From Clavelina lepadiformis (taxonomy: Eukaryota; Chordata; Ascidiacea; Aplousobranchia; Clavelinidae): a DNA stretch of 64,000 nt. The notes beneath the pieces are model-generated. The model was not told the DNA's origin and ran no database searches. It worked only from the letters and a program-made list of their open reading frames with translations. A program made the translations under genes and the position numbers. The stretch spans positions 10,585,856-10,649,855 of the forward strand of contig NC_135246.1 of the NCBI RefSeq assembly GCF_947623445.1, written 5' to 3'. Numbering within the stretch: the first letter of the stretch is position 1; every line of letters begins with the position of its first letter. Of this stretch, positions 24,210 to 39,200 are shown in pieces.

Positions 24210-27200
24210 CTGAAAAATAAGGGAGAATAGTTAACTATAATACCATAACATCAAGTGCATACAAGCACATACTATAATGCATAAACAAGGTAAAAGTGCT
24301 ATAATGCACAAATTGAGAAAGTCTTCAATATAATTGCATGTAAAAGTGGCAAGTATACAGAATCCATAAAATACATACTATGACAGCTTTTTGAAGTTTT
24401 AAAGTGCTATCCTGACCTACCATGAGATAATGTAGAGCTGTGTAATCTTAAACTGTTACCCAACAATGATGTTTCCTCCTGGAGAATGTCATCATCAAAG
24501 AGGGAAGTTCCTTCCTCCCCGTTTAAATCACCATCCTGGAAAATCACAAAAATATATAAACTCTAAAAGGATAAAAAGGTTACATGGCTACTAGTAGCTA
24601 AGAGTAGGTTTGTCCGAGTAATTGGTAAATTCACAGCTGCTCTGGACACATAAGGCAGCCTTGAAAAATCATTTTGCAAACATTTCATTGGCATTCCAAT
24701 TTAATTTTACTAACTTACAAATTTTATCCGTATAATTAATATAATAGTAGTAACAGATCAGAATTACTGCTGCATCGTTTAGCATTTGTCACAATCCTTA
24801 CCCTACTGACGTAACGATATTGGAAATCATCCCCACTTCTACAAGGAGCACATGCTATTCGTTTTGCTGAGGTGACAAATGCTTGCCGGCGTTCCGCCTT
24901 TCGAAAAAGTAGACCAAGCGCGAGGAATACAGCAAGAACAACAAACACCGATATCACAATGGCAGAAGCATGTTTGTGTCTATCGTTCGCTTCATGAGTG
25001 TTTTTATCCACAGCAGAAGGGGGGTGACTGGTGTTTTGTGCATTGGATGGCAATTTTTCATTTCTATGTTGATAAATGCACATTGTGTTAGTACCTACAG
25101 AAATGCCTTGATAAAAAGTGTTCTCACAAACAACTCTTACCAACAGGAACACAATTAAATTGTTATGATTTATTTGATGAAATTAATTTTATCAACATTT
25201 GAAAGTAATTTGAGGAACTACGACAGTAGCAATCTTTATACATGAGTTTTAACCATAAATCTAAGTTTCAGACAAATGTATATGATGAAGCAACTGGCAC
25301 ACTTTCAGGAATGAAAGAAACCACTATGAAATACTTACCCTTGTACTTCCACACATATAACATCGGTGTACCAGTGGAATATATACCCGCATTCATACGA
25401 TTCATAAACAAACTCTGGCTTTCCAATACCACTGTGAAAACAAAGCAGCAATTAGGTGAAAGGCACAAAGCTACATTTTGATATGCTGGATATTCCCTAC
25501 TGTTTGCAGGTCATACTTGTAGTGAGAACATCTTATCGAAATGATGACATGAGACTTCTTGTTGGGATCTTTGCCACATTTATCATTCGATGTTATATTC
25601 ACCTCAAGGATTTCATCTGCGCGTTTAAGAATAAGCTAACATGAAATATAGAAAATATCAGTAATGTTAAAAGAAGGGTTTTCACTTACCAGCCATGATA
25701 TAACTTGGAGCTTTTGGGGTTATTTCAGCAATTTTTCGAGCAAATCCTGCTTTGTATTGGCACACTGCAGTTCCCGTCCCACAACTTTGTACAACTGTTG
25801 AACTCAATTCAGAAGTATCAATCTTTCCTTTTAGATTAATGGCATATTTGTAGTTGCTTATTCCACGTTTTTCTTGTCTCATATCCCCAGACGCTAACCA
25901 CGTCCTAAATACATTACTTATTATTAAAATCTGGCAATACTGAAACAAAACAAAATAATTCTTTCACAAAAAGCAAGTCATGTTGTTTATATATAAGATA
26001 AAGGCAGGTTTGAAGAATGGACAAAAAAGCGGCAAGCCGATATAGTTAATTACAGTCATCATGAAAAGGTTATCTGATATAATCTAAATAACATTTACAT
26101 TAGACCAGCGCCAGGAAAGAACTTGGTAAAAAAGAAGCGGTTCTTTGGTGAAACAATGTTAACCCAGCTTAAGTCAAACGTTACCTGCTAAGCAAAGGGG
26201 TGAGGTCAACTGTAACTCCAGATTTAGGGTCCACAAATTTTCCTTGGTTGTCTAGTGTAACTGCCTTTGTTTGATCTCGACAAGCTATACGTGATTTCCA
26301 TGTGATATGAAATGTACATTCATCCTGACTCAGGCTGTTTCGATATCAGTAAACAATTTCAATTCAACTAATTTAGATGTGATTAAAATAAACATTTAGA
26401 AACTATCGATGCAGTACAGTTAACATATATGGAAAACAAAAGTTGCAGTAACTACATAACAGTAAATAACAAATTCTAATAATATTTATTTTTGCTAAGA
26501 AGAAGATCTTACCTCACGAACTGAGGAAGCTGAGTGACTCTAGGATCACATTGAAGAGTAATGACAGTGGAAGAGGACAATGCATCATTGTCACAAACTT
26601 GCTTCTCACCTCCACTGTAAGTAACAGTCACACCTGATGATGTCACTTTAATCATCTGTGATGTCAGTACGCCGAGTGTTTGCACCTGCGATATTTGCGC
26701 TTAATGAGTATTTGTAACCTAATGAAAATTAATTTGACATGATTTGCTTACCTTCTGGCTGTCTTTCATTATTCTGCAAACAGCTGAATTGTCACTGCAA
26801 CTGCTCGATGAAGATGATTTGGCAGAACGGCAAAGATTTATAAAGTATCTGGAAATCATATTTCATAAATCAACAAGAGTAATTTGAATTACTTGCAAAA
26901 ATGAATTTAAGGTTAACATTTATGTACAAGCTTAAGATTAGGCTCGAGCCTCAATAAGAATCCAGATTGGGCATTATACTCATTTTATTAACTTTACAGA
27001 TTTATAAGTCAGTAGTAATCTTTATGTTTCCTGTAAAACTATTCAAAATCGCTGCTTTCTCCAACAATTTTGGGACCGGCTACATTGTAGCCGCTACAAG
27101 CTAGTGTAAGTAACAAAACTTCAGCGTTTTATGTAGCTGAGATTGTAATCCACTTTCTGCTACCAAAGTACAAGCACAAAATAGTTCAACTTAAACCTAC

Positions 27201-30200
27201 GTGTTCCCACTGTTGTCCTTGAATTCCCATGCATGTGTTAACGATGAGAGTAAGGAAAGGTCGTATGTGTATCCACTGTTCACATCGGCAACAACGCAAC
27301 TATGAAACATTGAACTTTATTTTAGAAACGTGTGTAACAAGTGCTGTGAAAACCTGAAACTTAAATCTAAGAAATGCGAACAAAGGTGCACAGGATGCAT
27401 ACTTTCTAGTAAATAGCACACAGAGGGGTTAAAGGAGAAAATATAACAACAAGTTACCTTTCACTTAGACCAGGACATACGTAAGGAGTGGGCCAATACA
27501 CAATATAGCTGCACTGTTCCAGTTTATCATACACGATCTGTATGTTATTTGCTGTTGATGTGGTGTTATGATTGCAGCGAAATAAAATGTCGATATGTCT
27601 CTTGCGGTTTGCTGACATGACAACATAGGTACTTATTTCACAGTCTAGAACCAGAGTGTAAAGCTGGCTAATGAAGCTGTTCTATGACAAAACAAAGACA
27701 ACGCTTAACACAAGTTTCAATTTCCTTACAGTTAGGACAGGTGTCACCAGCAGTGAATGTCATCTGAACTGGAATGCTGGGTGTAGCACCAGCAGTGATT
27801 GCTCTGGTACTGAAGTCACCCAAGGAAACCTTTTCACCATCGCTTGAAGTAAAACAGGCTGCTGCGTTCTGGCATTTATTTCCGCTGGATTGCATTTGAC
27901 CACAGGGAGAAATTTCAAAGTTGCCACCGTCGTCAAGAAGCTGAGGAACATGTACAAATTAAACCAATATAATAACCATTACACAGTGAAATGCCAATAC
28001 TGACAACTCCTATCAGCAAGTTATTGGTTGCAAAGGTCGATTAATACTTACAGTTATGGAAGAAATCTTGGACAGGTTATAAGTCTCTTCTGTAGCGGCA
28101 TTTGTAAAAGAACATTTAGTAGATGCCGTGGTGTTGATAGAATTACTACAAAGAATGTCAGTTCCCCATTCAAAGATGTGCAAGCAATCAGAGGTGATTG
28201 AAACTAGCCGAGGAGCAGACTAGGAAAATATAAGATAATTTCAAAAACTTTCAAACATGATCATTGATCAAGGCAAATAGCATTATATATAAAACTTACT
28301 GCCATTCATACAAATTACACGAACTAATGAAAATCATGGGAGACATGGCACTTGGAAGTAGGGTGCCAGAGTATGTTATGATACAAGACAAACCAAATTA
28401 TACTACTATTTTTCATTGTGGATTTGTTTACAAAAAAATATGTGTAATGCAACTTGTGCATTCAAATAGCTGTGTGGCTTGAAACACATAACTTACAGCC
28501 TGTGGAGATGCACCTCTGCGACAGGAAAAAATCACTTGGCTTGAAACGTTTTGACCACTTGAAGACGGGCAAGGCTGGTTGCTGTTGTATTGCAGGGTCA
28601 CTGATTTTGTCTCTGAGTTGAATGACAAAAAATTGTGCTGAGGATCCACGAAGCCTAAAGACTGATACAACAGAAACAGATTTTAATGTAAAGAATCAAA
28701 CACTATGGAGATGCATTTGGAACCAAAACAAAAACTACAGGTATAACAATTTTACTGTGACACACAATAAATGTTAATTTAATAAATCGTAAAATGAAAT
28801 CCACCTTTAAAAACATTGAAAGCAATGTGAAAGGAATAACAGCAATAGATAGGGTGTTGATTAGATACCTTTGTTTTATGACTTTCCGTAACTTCACAAA
28901 CAGCAGCACCAGCAGGACAAGCTATACCTTGGATGGGTTCGAGGGGACGACAAACATTGATGAAGTAAGATGCTTTCTCACCAGCAATGTCTGAGACGGC
29001 CACATAATGACCAGATTCTGATATTAGGGGACTCATATCAATAATCCGAGGCCCTGCAGAGCAGAATGTTCAACATGCTGTATCTATAAAACAATGGCAT
29101 GCATAGAAGTAAATAAGGAAGACTGATAAACATTTACATGCTGAGCTGGTGTCAACAACTGCACAAGGGTGCTGCAATTCACACGCAGCATGCACGTGCC
29201 AGGAGAAATAGAACGTGCAATCATCGCCACCGACAAAGACCGGTTTGACAGCACTAGTAGACGGTTCTTCAAGGTAAGCAGCAGTGGAGCGCTTGCAAAC
29301 AAAACTTATCACAGTCGAATATCTGGCAAAATATGTAATATAATTGGTTTCACATCTAACTAGTAACGACTCAAAAGTTAACATGGATTACATGAAATCT
29401 TATAAACTATATTTATTACAAAAAAATCGTCGTAACCAGAGAAACACAGAATTTAACAAAACTTACCTTCGTCTACTATCGCTTTCACACTGGGCGCCAT
29501 TTTCATAAACAAGCTTGAGTGCTCCATCAGTGTACGTAAGTTGACTGGATACCACACCAGCAGAGTGCCATGAACCACTTTTACGCATGCAATTACCTAT
29601 TCAAGTACCAATAGCAACATAAAAGACAACTATTGTATATAGTTACTGCAAAGCATACTTTTTACATAAGCAGAAAATGAAAACATAATGGAAAATATTC
29701 AATGCGCATTATTAAAAATAAGGAGGAATTTAAAACATGTACTGGACTGTGTAATATTGCCCAACAATTATTGACATGGATACAAAGAACCTTTTGCACC
29801 AACATTTTTCACACAAATATCCTGTACCTAATTTTGTGCAAATCTGACCGATAGTTTCCACTTATATTTTAATGTCACATCATGCAAATTATGTCATACA
29901 TACCATTATGACCATCAGGACAGCTAGAATCAGTGACATCCTTACAAATATTGATATGAAATATCCGACCATCAGGCGCATGAACTTCATGGTATGTATC
30001 AGATGCGAGAGCTGACATATTAAACTCATGCCCTTTGAAGGTACAAAAGACAAATTTGAGGGAGCAGAATTTTGTATATTTTTTTATTCTTGGCTCAAAA
30101 ACCCACACCTGTCTAAGCAAAACACACTACTGTACTACACTAACTGCTTAAGATAAGGTTTAAAGAGTTGTAAATACTACAACTACATAATGTGAAAAAT

Positions 30201-33200
30201 CTTACATATATCTTAGTGTAAAACTTGTTGTCTAATTACTGTATGTATTTTCCAATAAAACGTGACAAAATTTTATTAATAAAAACAGCAATTAACTAAA
30301 AGTTGAAGTATAAACTTAAGCAAAACACGTTACAGTTAGGAAAAAGTATAAGCCTAAGTTAGTTTAGATTTTTTTACTAACTTGTATTAGGGTTTACTGC
30401 AGTGCATGAAGATGTCTCTCCAGTATGTTGTTTCTCTAATGGACAAGCAGCTCTGGTCACCCAAGTCATTTGCACGTTACAACTGTGGTCACCGTTTACT
30501 ACTACAGGCAGTGAATTGACAGGAGCAGAGGCATCACACTGGAATGTTATTGTCGTTGAATAGTTGCGTGATGTGTCTATAGAGCATTGGTCACCATTTG
30601 AATAAACCAACTGGAGTTTGTTGTCCACGAACTGGGGACCACTGTCCACTTTACCGAGACTGACAAACCTGATTTCAACAACGCAAATTTGTCTTGATAA
30701 AATATCTTAAATACAATCATTATGGTTACAATACAATCACCATTTACTTACTCATGACTTTATTGTATACAAGCTGAATGTTTTAACTTTTGTGACAATT
30801 TGAGAAAAATTAAACCAAAAAGACAAATATTATACAGCACAATACAATCACTTTTATTTACTGACAAACTTGAGGGCCTCACACAGACAAACTCACTTAT
30901 TATTGGAAGGAAGTTTGACACAGGTTGCAGCATCAGGTGGGCATCTCACTCCAGGTCTATGCAACAACGTGCGACAAACGTTGATATAAAACAAATGACC
31001 ACCAGTGTCTCCTTTCAAGGATGCCATGTAATTCTGATCAGCCAGTGACAATGATGACAAATCGTATTGATTTCCAGACGAATCCCTTTGAAAATAGTTT
31101 CTGACTTGGTGTGTACAGAATACTTTGTGAACATGTATTTTATTTATGATTGTACAACTGACACCATGGTAAAATCTACTAGAATGGAACAAGGTAAAAA
31201 CAGCTTCTTGTACTCACTGTGTGAGGCATTCCACAAATTTGATTGGTGGACAAACTTTTGGAGTCGGCCAATCAAACACGTAAGTGCAGTCTGCAGTTTC
31301 ATTTATGTAAGTTGGCTTGGATTGCTCATTGTGATGGCACCTGAAGCGTATAGTGGTGCTTCTGTGGTACTGATCGTGATGACAGCGTTGACCTTAATAC
31401 AACACAAAAAACTATAAACACAACACTCCTTGACAGGTCTATCATCTGCACAGAGTTTGAATAAAATATTATGCATAACAAACAGCAATTTAATTGTTTA
31501 ATTTAACAGAATTTTGCGTACATCTAGAAGAATAAATTAGTTTAGTGAATTTGTCTGAGAATATGAGTATCACACAACGAAACATCAGCATACTTCAATA
31601 ACAAATAAACAATAATCTAAACCAATGTTGGTTAGAAACCCTTCATTATGTTAGCATGTGACCAACGTCAGTGCTACCACTAGCAAAATTACTGTCATTT
31701 TAATTGTAATAACCATACAGCATTAAAGTGTGCAAATTACCATGAAGATAAGTTAGAGTTACAATTCCATCTTTGTATGACAGGGTGCTATTAGGATGGC
31801 CAGCATCATGCACTTGTGTTGAAGAGTGATGCACCTGACACAAATTTGATCATTTAATAAAACGGTCATCTTACTAGAATGGAACTCAATCTCCTCCAGG
31901 CGTAGCACAAGTAGTAAGGCTACAATTAACGAATTGAAACGTATCGTTGCGATATAGCGTGAAAAACATACTGGATCGACTCCATCTTTACCTGGCATGC
32001 TGCTGCATCTTTGCATGAGTCAGAGCCTTGCCTTAATTTTCCACATACGTTAAGATTAAAGTCCCATTCATCACCTAAAAAGTATTCACACTGTTGTAGG
32101 TTTCATAGGAATTACAAATTTAATATTGGGAAAGGTGTATGAGAGTCAATCTTACCTGTTTCGATATGATAATCTGTGCTTTTAGTTAATGAAGACAGGT
32201 CATAGGTTAGCTGGTAGAGAGGCTCTGTAACCGAACAACTTTGACCAGGTTTTGATTCTGATTTTGTAACCGGACAGGCGATTGAAGTTCGCCAAACGAA
32301 GAAAAATTCACATGAATCAGAGTTGGATTGAAGTACTGGCGCACTTGATTCGCTGTCTGAGCATTGAAACAAAATCCTACAAAAAAGTTAACAAAATTCC
32401 ATGAAAGGTTAATTTCAACATAATAATTAACAACATCCTTAGACTTTGGCTTGAAATATATTGACTTCTGATAATACATTTTGTTAAAACATTACGCAAG
32501 TTTTCTTAACATACCTTGTGGAGTATCTTTTTTTCTTATCAGCTTGACAGATATCTCCACCCATGTATGATATACTGACTGCAGAAGCCAGCAGACCATC
32601 ACTCACAGCCTGTGGGTTAGACTGGATGAGCCCGAGACTATAACTGGTGGATTTTCCATCCGGGTCAGTGACTGTTTTACAAGCACCGATTAATCCACCT
32701 GTTAAAGCGACATATATGTGTTATCCAAATGATCTCTTAGATTAGCAAATGTTTTATATCCTGTGGAGACAGAATTGTTTTAATACCACTGCATCCGGAC
32801 TCAGAAGAGAGAGGCTTGCATACGCTGAGGTGAAAATTATTGGAATTTGCCTCATCAACCACAGACCAAGGATGATCAGGATTAGAAAGAGGTGAAAGGT
32901 CGTATTCGTTACCAAATTCATCTGCATCAATCAAGACAAAAATAACTCACACTTCACAGTTTTAGTTGAAATTTTACAGCCAAAACATTCACGCAAAGTA
33001 AAGCAACAGTTGACTTACCAACCGCTTCAAACATAATGTGCCAAAGTCGCACGGTTTCATTATCGCTTAAATATTGACTTCTGTTAAATATTTAGGTTAT
33101 TATCGATATGACGTCATTGTACCTGAAACTAAACAATTTACTGCTTGAGGTTGGCAGGCCAGGGAAGTAGGAAAATCAAATCTGGTCACATCTTCCTCAG

Positions 33201-36200
33201 CAGACGTTAATGTTGGTTTGCCAATGATAACAGAACGATTGCACGTGAATGTGACAATATACTTTGGTGAAACCAATGACTTTGGATCTCTGTTATACGA
33301 GTACATGTTTGTGATTTACAATGTAAATTTTAAAAATTGAATAATTAGTCAAATTACAATTACTTTAGGCTTTATCTCTTGTTAACAGATTGACAAGTTG
33401 ACTATACTTTCAACTATTAAAATGTGTAATGCCAGGAGGCAAACAATTCATGTCAGCTACTACTTACCACCGAATTACATAAAAAATAACCTATATCTTA
33501 CAATAGACCAAAAAATGTGACAACATATTCTATTCAAACATAGCACAACATTATTAAACATCTATTGAAATAAGACTTTACCTTAGAGCTGTAGTAAATT
33601 CCATAGTCAGATGACCATCTTCTGAATAGGTTGGACCAACGCTGGTCTCCATAACCTGGTTCACATCATGTGATGATGGATCCTCCCTGCATGCAAAGGC
33701 TTGATGATGGTGGCTGTCTTGGCACTTCTCAACAGTCCCGCAAATATTGAACTGAACAAAAAATTAAACTTCAACACGTCACAATATTTTTGTTTGCAAT
33801 TACAGTAATACAAAGCAAAGGTGTCATAAAAGATATAAAATTTTTTTATTAAACATACAAAGTTTCAAGTTTCTTACGATGTAGTTGTAGTTGTTGTTTG
33901 TTACCACATAAGTGTGACCTGATTTTGCACGCAAAGGCAGAAGATTGAATACATGTTCAGAATTCCGATCTTTCACTTCACACGCTGTGCTGTTCACGCT
34001 GCTGCTTTGAACAATTGCACATGCAGCTTGTGTGCTCCACTCAAATGACACAGTACAAGCTGTTCGCTGAATTACTCTGAAAAGATTGTCCACATGTTAT
34101 ATAGAATGTATCAAACCAAAAAAATTCAATGTGCAAGTATTTTTGGCAAAAAAAAACACAAAACCTCTGGCCTAACAAAACAACTACCTACAGGAGTTTA
34201 AGTTTTGATCATTCACATGTTACTGTGGAAAAATAGTACTTCACTCAGTACCAAAAAGTGATAGTGAAAACAGAGACAAAAAAGAACTTTGGGACAAACT
34301 TCTACCTGGGTGAAGTAGCTGAAGCACCTTTCTGGCAGATGAAATGCATGTGAGTGGTAAATTCGCCCTTGTTCCCATTCTCAGTACAATCACTGCCATT
34401 GGTGTACGTGAGAATGAGGTGACCTTTTCTCTCGATCCTTGGACCACTGACAGGTTTTCCAAGGTTAGCAACACTAACATCTTCCTAAATTTAACAATTA
34501 TGAATCGTAATAAACTATTAAAAGTAGCCACTAATTGTGATGTTAGAAAGCAGCAGGTCTATGCAAAAACAATAGAAAAAAAGTGTTTGTTTTAGTTAAG
34601 TGTTTTCAACTTTTTGATGAAATAAATAACCAATAAAAAGCAATACGATGCAAAAATATTATCTTATTCCAATACTTGGCCATTCGATGAAATAACAGTT
34701 TCACACGCTCCTGCTGCTACATCACAACCAATATCTCTGTTGCTGAAAGCCTGGACTTCATTGACAGGTCGACAAATGTTCAAATAGTATTTTCTCTTTC
34801 CCTGTGCAAATATAATACCATGTTAACCATTATGCCAAAAAAGAATTGTCAATCTTTAGGAAGATTAATATATTTATATCCACACATAATACTTGACAAC
34901 ATATATTTGAATTATTTTATTTTTAGGGCATATGTTTACTTTCCTATCATAAGTGTGGTTAACTTTAGGAAAATCTTGTATTTGTTATATGTCAAAATAA
35001 TTGACCTGTCCTGGCACATCCTCGCCGATAACTGACCAATTAACATCATTCACATCTTCTGATTTTGCCAAACTCGACAAATCGTACTGATCACCAGTTG
35101 TTTTATCCTCAACCACGCACTGTGTGGATGCAGCAGGGCAGACGTATGATGTGTACCTTTATGTGAATAAACTTCAATAATGATGGCAAGCAACATCATT
35201 GCATGCCACATTCATTGCATATGTAGACGCCAATGGGAAAGGCATAACTTTACAAAAAAATTCAACCTAGAGAATACATTCTCATGAAAAAGTGGCTCAT
35301 ACATCAGAAACTTAATTTTCGCAGAGATTTCAAAAACATACAAAAAAGCTTATTCATCTAAATATCAAATGACAAATTCGTTGTTTTTTTATCTCCCATT
35401 ATTATCAAAATTTCTTTCCTAACTGAAGGCTTGAATTTATTGTATGATAAGCATCCTGATACGGAAAAAGCCAATTCACAAACCAATTAAACACATAAGT
35501 AGCATTTCCCTCCTTCATAAAAGCAGGGTGTCCTGCCCCTGCTTTTGGGTCACACAAAAATGAAATTTGAGTTGAACGCGTGTGAAGATGGTTGCTGTAG
35601 GAATCACCATTCTTGTAAAGTAATCTGACAAAGCCGTTGTAATAAGTCAGCTCATCTTCAAATAAAAAAATGCCACAAATAAAACATCAAACAACAGACA
35701 AATGAGTAATAAAGAAACAATATGAGGTAATATTTGCCAATTTCCTTTACCAGAGTTGACTCCTGTAGTGTAAGTTCTCTGAAGTCCATGCAGTTCATGC
35801 TGGCAAGCTGACGAATGGCGTGCGTGATCAACACACATAGCACCTGGTGTACCACTGAGCTCACCACATACATTTAAATAGTAATCATAATTAGTGGTAG
35901 TCACCTGCAAAAAAATTGTCAATGGAAGTATACGGAGTGAGAAGCTTTCTACTTTACCTAAGTTGACTAACCTAACCATAACAAGTGTCAATGCATAAAC
36001 TTAGCTCATATATCACTAGTTCATACATAGCACTAAAGTATCTGCTCTGCTATTCAAAACGGTGTAGCAAATTGATATATGCCTAGTTGTCTTACCTTGT
36101 AGTAGCCTGTATCTCCAGTTTTAGTCAGCCTCTTGAGGTCAATGGTGAGACCAGAATCTTTATCAGACACCATGCAGTTTTCACCAACCACTGTTTTAAG

Positions 36201-39200
36201 GGGACAAGCGGCAGCAGTGTGCCAGGTCAGCACAAGGTCACATTTATCGGCAGACAAGTACTTGACGGTGGGGCTGCCATCAAGGTCACCTGAATGGAAA
36301 ATATTAAAAGAAACATTATTTTATTGTCTCAATTTGCATTCTGCCCTACCTTAAACCATCCTGGAATACAACAGCACAAATAAACTGGCATGTCAAATGC
36401 AAGCCATAATATAAGACCTCAAAAAGAAGACTAACACAAATAATTTGAGCATGTATACTTAATATCAGTAGCACCACTTAATATCAGTAATGATAGTTGA
36501 AAGAGTACAAAGAACTTATGGAAGTAATAATTATTTACCCAATTTGCATTCAAATATGATCTTGGTGCTTGCCTGTTTACCACTACCGCAGGTCTTTCCA
36601 CCATTGTAATGTAACTCCAATTTGTTGTTCTATCAACATAAATATTCATAGTGATAGAAATCGTTTTATAAATAGTGGCTATATTTTTGGTATAGTAACA
36701 ATATAATAAGCCGTTTAATCAACAAGAAGTGAGTTCTGAATATATTCTGTTATATAAAGGCAGCATACACCACAGTAGTTGATAATGGTATCAATTAACG
36801 TACCTTAAATAATAAACTAGAAGTTGAAAATGAACCAAATGATGAAAAATCAGTTCCCTGCACAGAGCAGACAGAAGAGCCAATGGGGCAGTCTCTTGTG
36901 TCTCCACTTCTTAATACTTCCCTAAATCACAGGATTGTTTTTTGGGGTGACAAGTAAGCAAAACAAATTTAGACAAAATTATTTTGGCAGCACCTACCCA
37001 CAGATGTTGATAAAATATCTTAAAGGTGCGGTATTAGATTGTTGCTCACCAGAATTTAACACTTGCCAGTTGTTTACACCTTCACCTAAAGTTAAACTTT
37101 TTTTACAAAATTATGCTACTACTATGTGTTCTTATCATGAGTCGAACGACGTTAACATCAGAAATATGCAAAATGATATAAAGAAAACATCGTACCAGCT
37201 ATTTTCTTAAGAGAGGACAAGTCGTAAGACTGTCCCTTTTTATCAGTGATCTGACAAGTAGGTGCTGACGCAATGCATGCATGACTTGTGTGCCAGTCAA
37301 AGAAGTAAGTGCAGTGGAGTTCATGGTTGAAGGTAGGTTGACCGACACCTGAATAAATTTAACAATGCAAAAAATTACACACTACATTTTCTAAAAGAAT
37401 ATGCTTAATGTTTGAGAATTGTAATTTTTTGGTCACTGGCAACTGTATCGTTTTAATTTTACTATGTGATATTTTCTCACTAAAGCATATGAGGTACACA
37501 AATGCATAACATACGTACATATGCATTACATAAAGCATTAAGGTCTCCATCCCTGTGGTGAGACCAGGTACCGGATATCACACCCGGCCAAAGTTAACAA
37601 CCAAAAAACAACAACAACAACAACAACCAAAAAAGCAACTCTGTTTCTAACAAACTAACAACTAATGTAAAGTCAACCATCAAAAAATAACTTTTGTTCA
37701 ATTAATGTTTCCTGTGTAGTTACATGTATCAAGTCGCTTTATGTTTGATGTGGTTTTCTTTAGTAACATAGCATGTACATTATTAGGAGTTTACTGTTTT
37801 TACATTTGGTGGGAATTTAGTGTAAAAACAAACTTAAGTTTTCATAATCATGTTAAAAAGACATTTGTGCCAACAACATGTTCTTTTGCAATCCACCAAA
37901 GAAAATATTACATACTATACAAGCAATGTCTTCACTTACAACATCAATTTTTGCCTTACACAGAAGAGCCCTATACTATACCTATATACTACCATATAAG
38001 TTTGAAAACGTCATAAAAAAGTATAACATCATGTGCATACGTGTGAGCCTTAACTTGTAATTCTACAATCTACAATGGCTGACGATAAAAATTCAAACTT
38101 TGGCTCCAACAGAGATGAAAAGAAAACCTTTCATCGACAAAAGAGAAAAGCACTTCGTAATACAAATGGGTGAGCTGGGGTGTATTTTCAGCCATACCCA
38201 CACTTGGCTTCAGTTGTTTTACCCAGGTTGGTTATACTATAACGTTTTATAACAGTAAAAGTGTAAGATGTACAGTAGTATTACCAGCAGTTTGATTGCA
38301 GTGAAACAATATCACTGATGATCTACGAATTCCATTATGACATTTTTGGCCACCAACATAGACCAATGAAAGCTGTTCATCAACGTATTTTAGCCTATAG
38401 TCGTCAGCGACACCAGCAATATAGCTTGAAGTTCCTTGATTGCAATACAACATAGTAACCCAGTTAACTAATATACTTCCATTTAATAAAGCAACACAAC
38501 AAATGCTAAGCACTGCTAAGCATACTAACTTACCAGCAATTTGGCAAACAGCGTTTGGGTGAACAGAATCATCCTTTGGTCCACACTGAATGTTGGTGTT
38601 TGCGCATACATTTAAACCAAAATCTGCATTGGAGTCACTGGACTGAATTGAGTCTAAAAACATTACCACATTGTACAATTAACTGCTGTCAACTTGCCAG
38701 AAAATAAGCTCTAAGCAAATATTTCAATGAAGTTCATCTACATTCTACAAGAACTCAATACTGAGTCAATCAACATACATGCTACTTCAAATGTCAGCTG
38801 ACATTGCGATAACATACTCCAACAAAGAAATAAAAAGCTACGTCAAATCCAAATGCCCTTTTAGACCAAAAAAAATGTCAATACTTTAATGAAGCTTTTT
38901 AGTTAATTCAGCACACTGTGCTCACCAAACAAAAAATGTTTGGTAAAGTAGGTGATTACATTGTTTTAAAATTTAATTGGTCTGTTTTTGTGAATTCTTA
39001 TCAACCAAAGTTTCCATTGCATTTGTTTGCTGCTTAACAAAATTATGAAACTAGTGCTTAGTAGTCAGTACAGTATGCATACATAGCAAGGAAAACCTTT
39101 AACTGGGTTGTACAAAAGCTCAACTGGGATATGTTTTAGTCATAGTTGCAATACATAACTACAGTAAAAATAATTGCATTGGGAGGGAAATTAGCACTAC

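Noticed and set aside
31067..31417. Plus-strand frame of 116 codons
   Set aside because: Antisense to receptor exons of repeats 9 and 10, crossing their intron.
37600..37624. CAA-rich tract as a CRISPR-like or satellite array
   Set aside because: It is only a short trinucleotide microsatellite without spacers.
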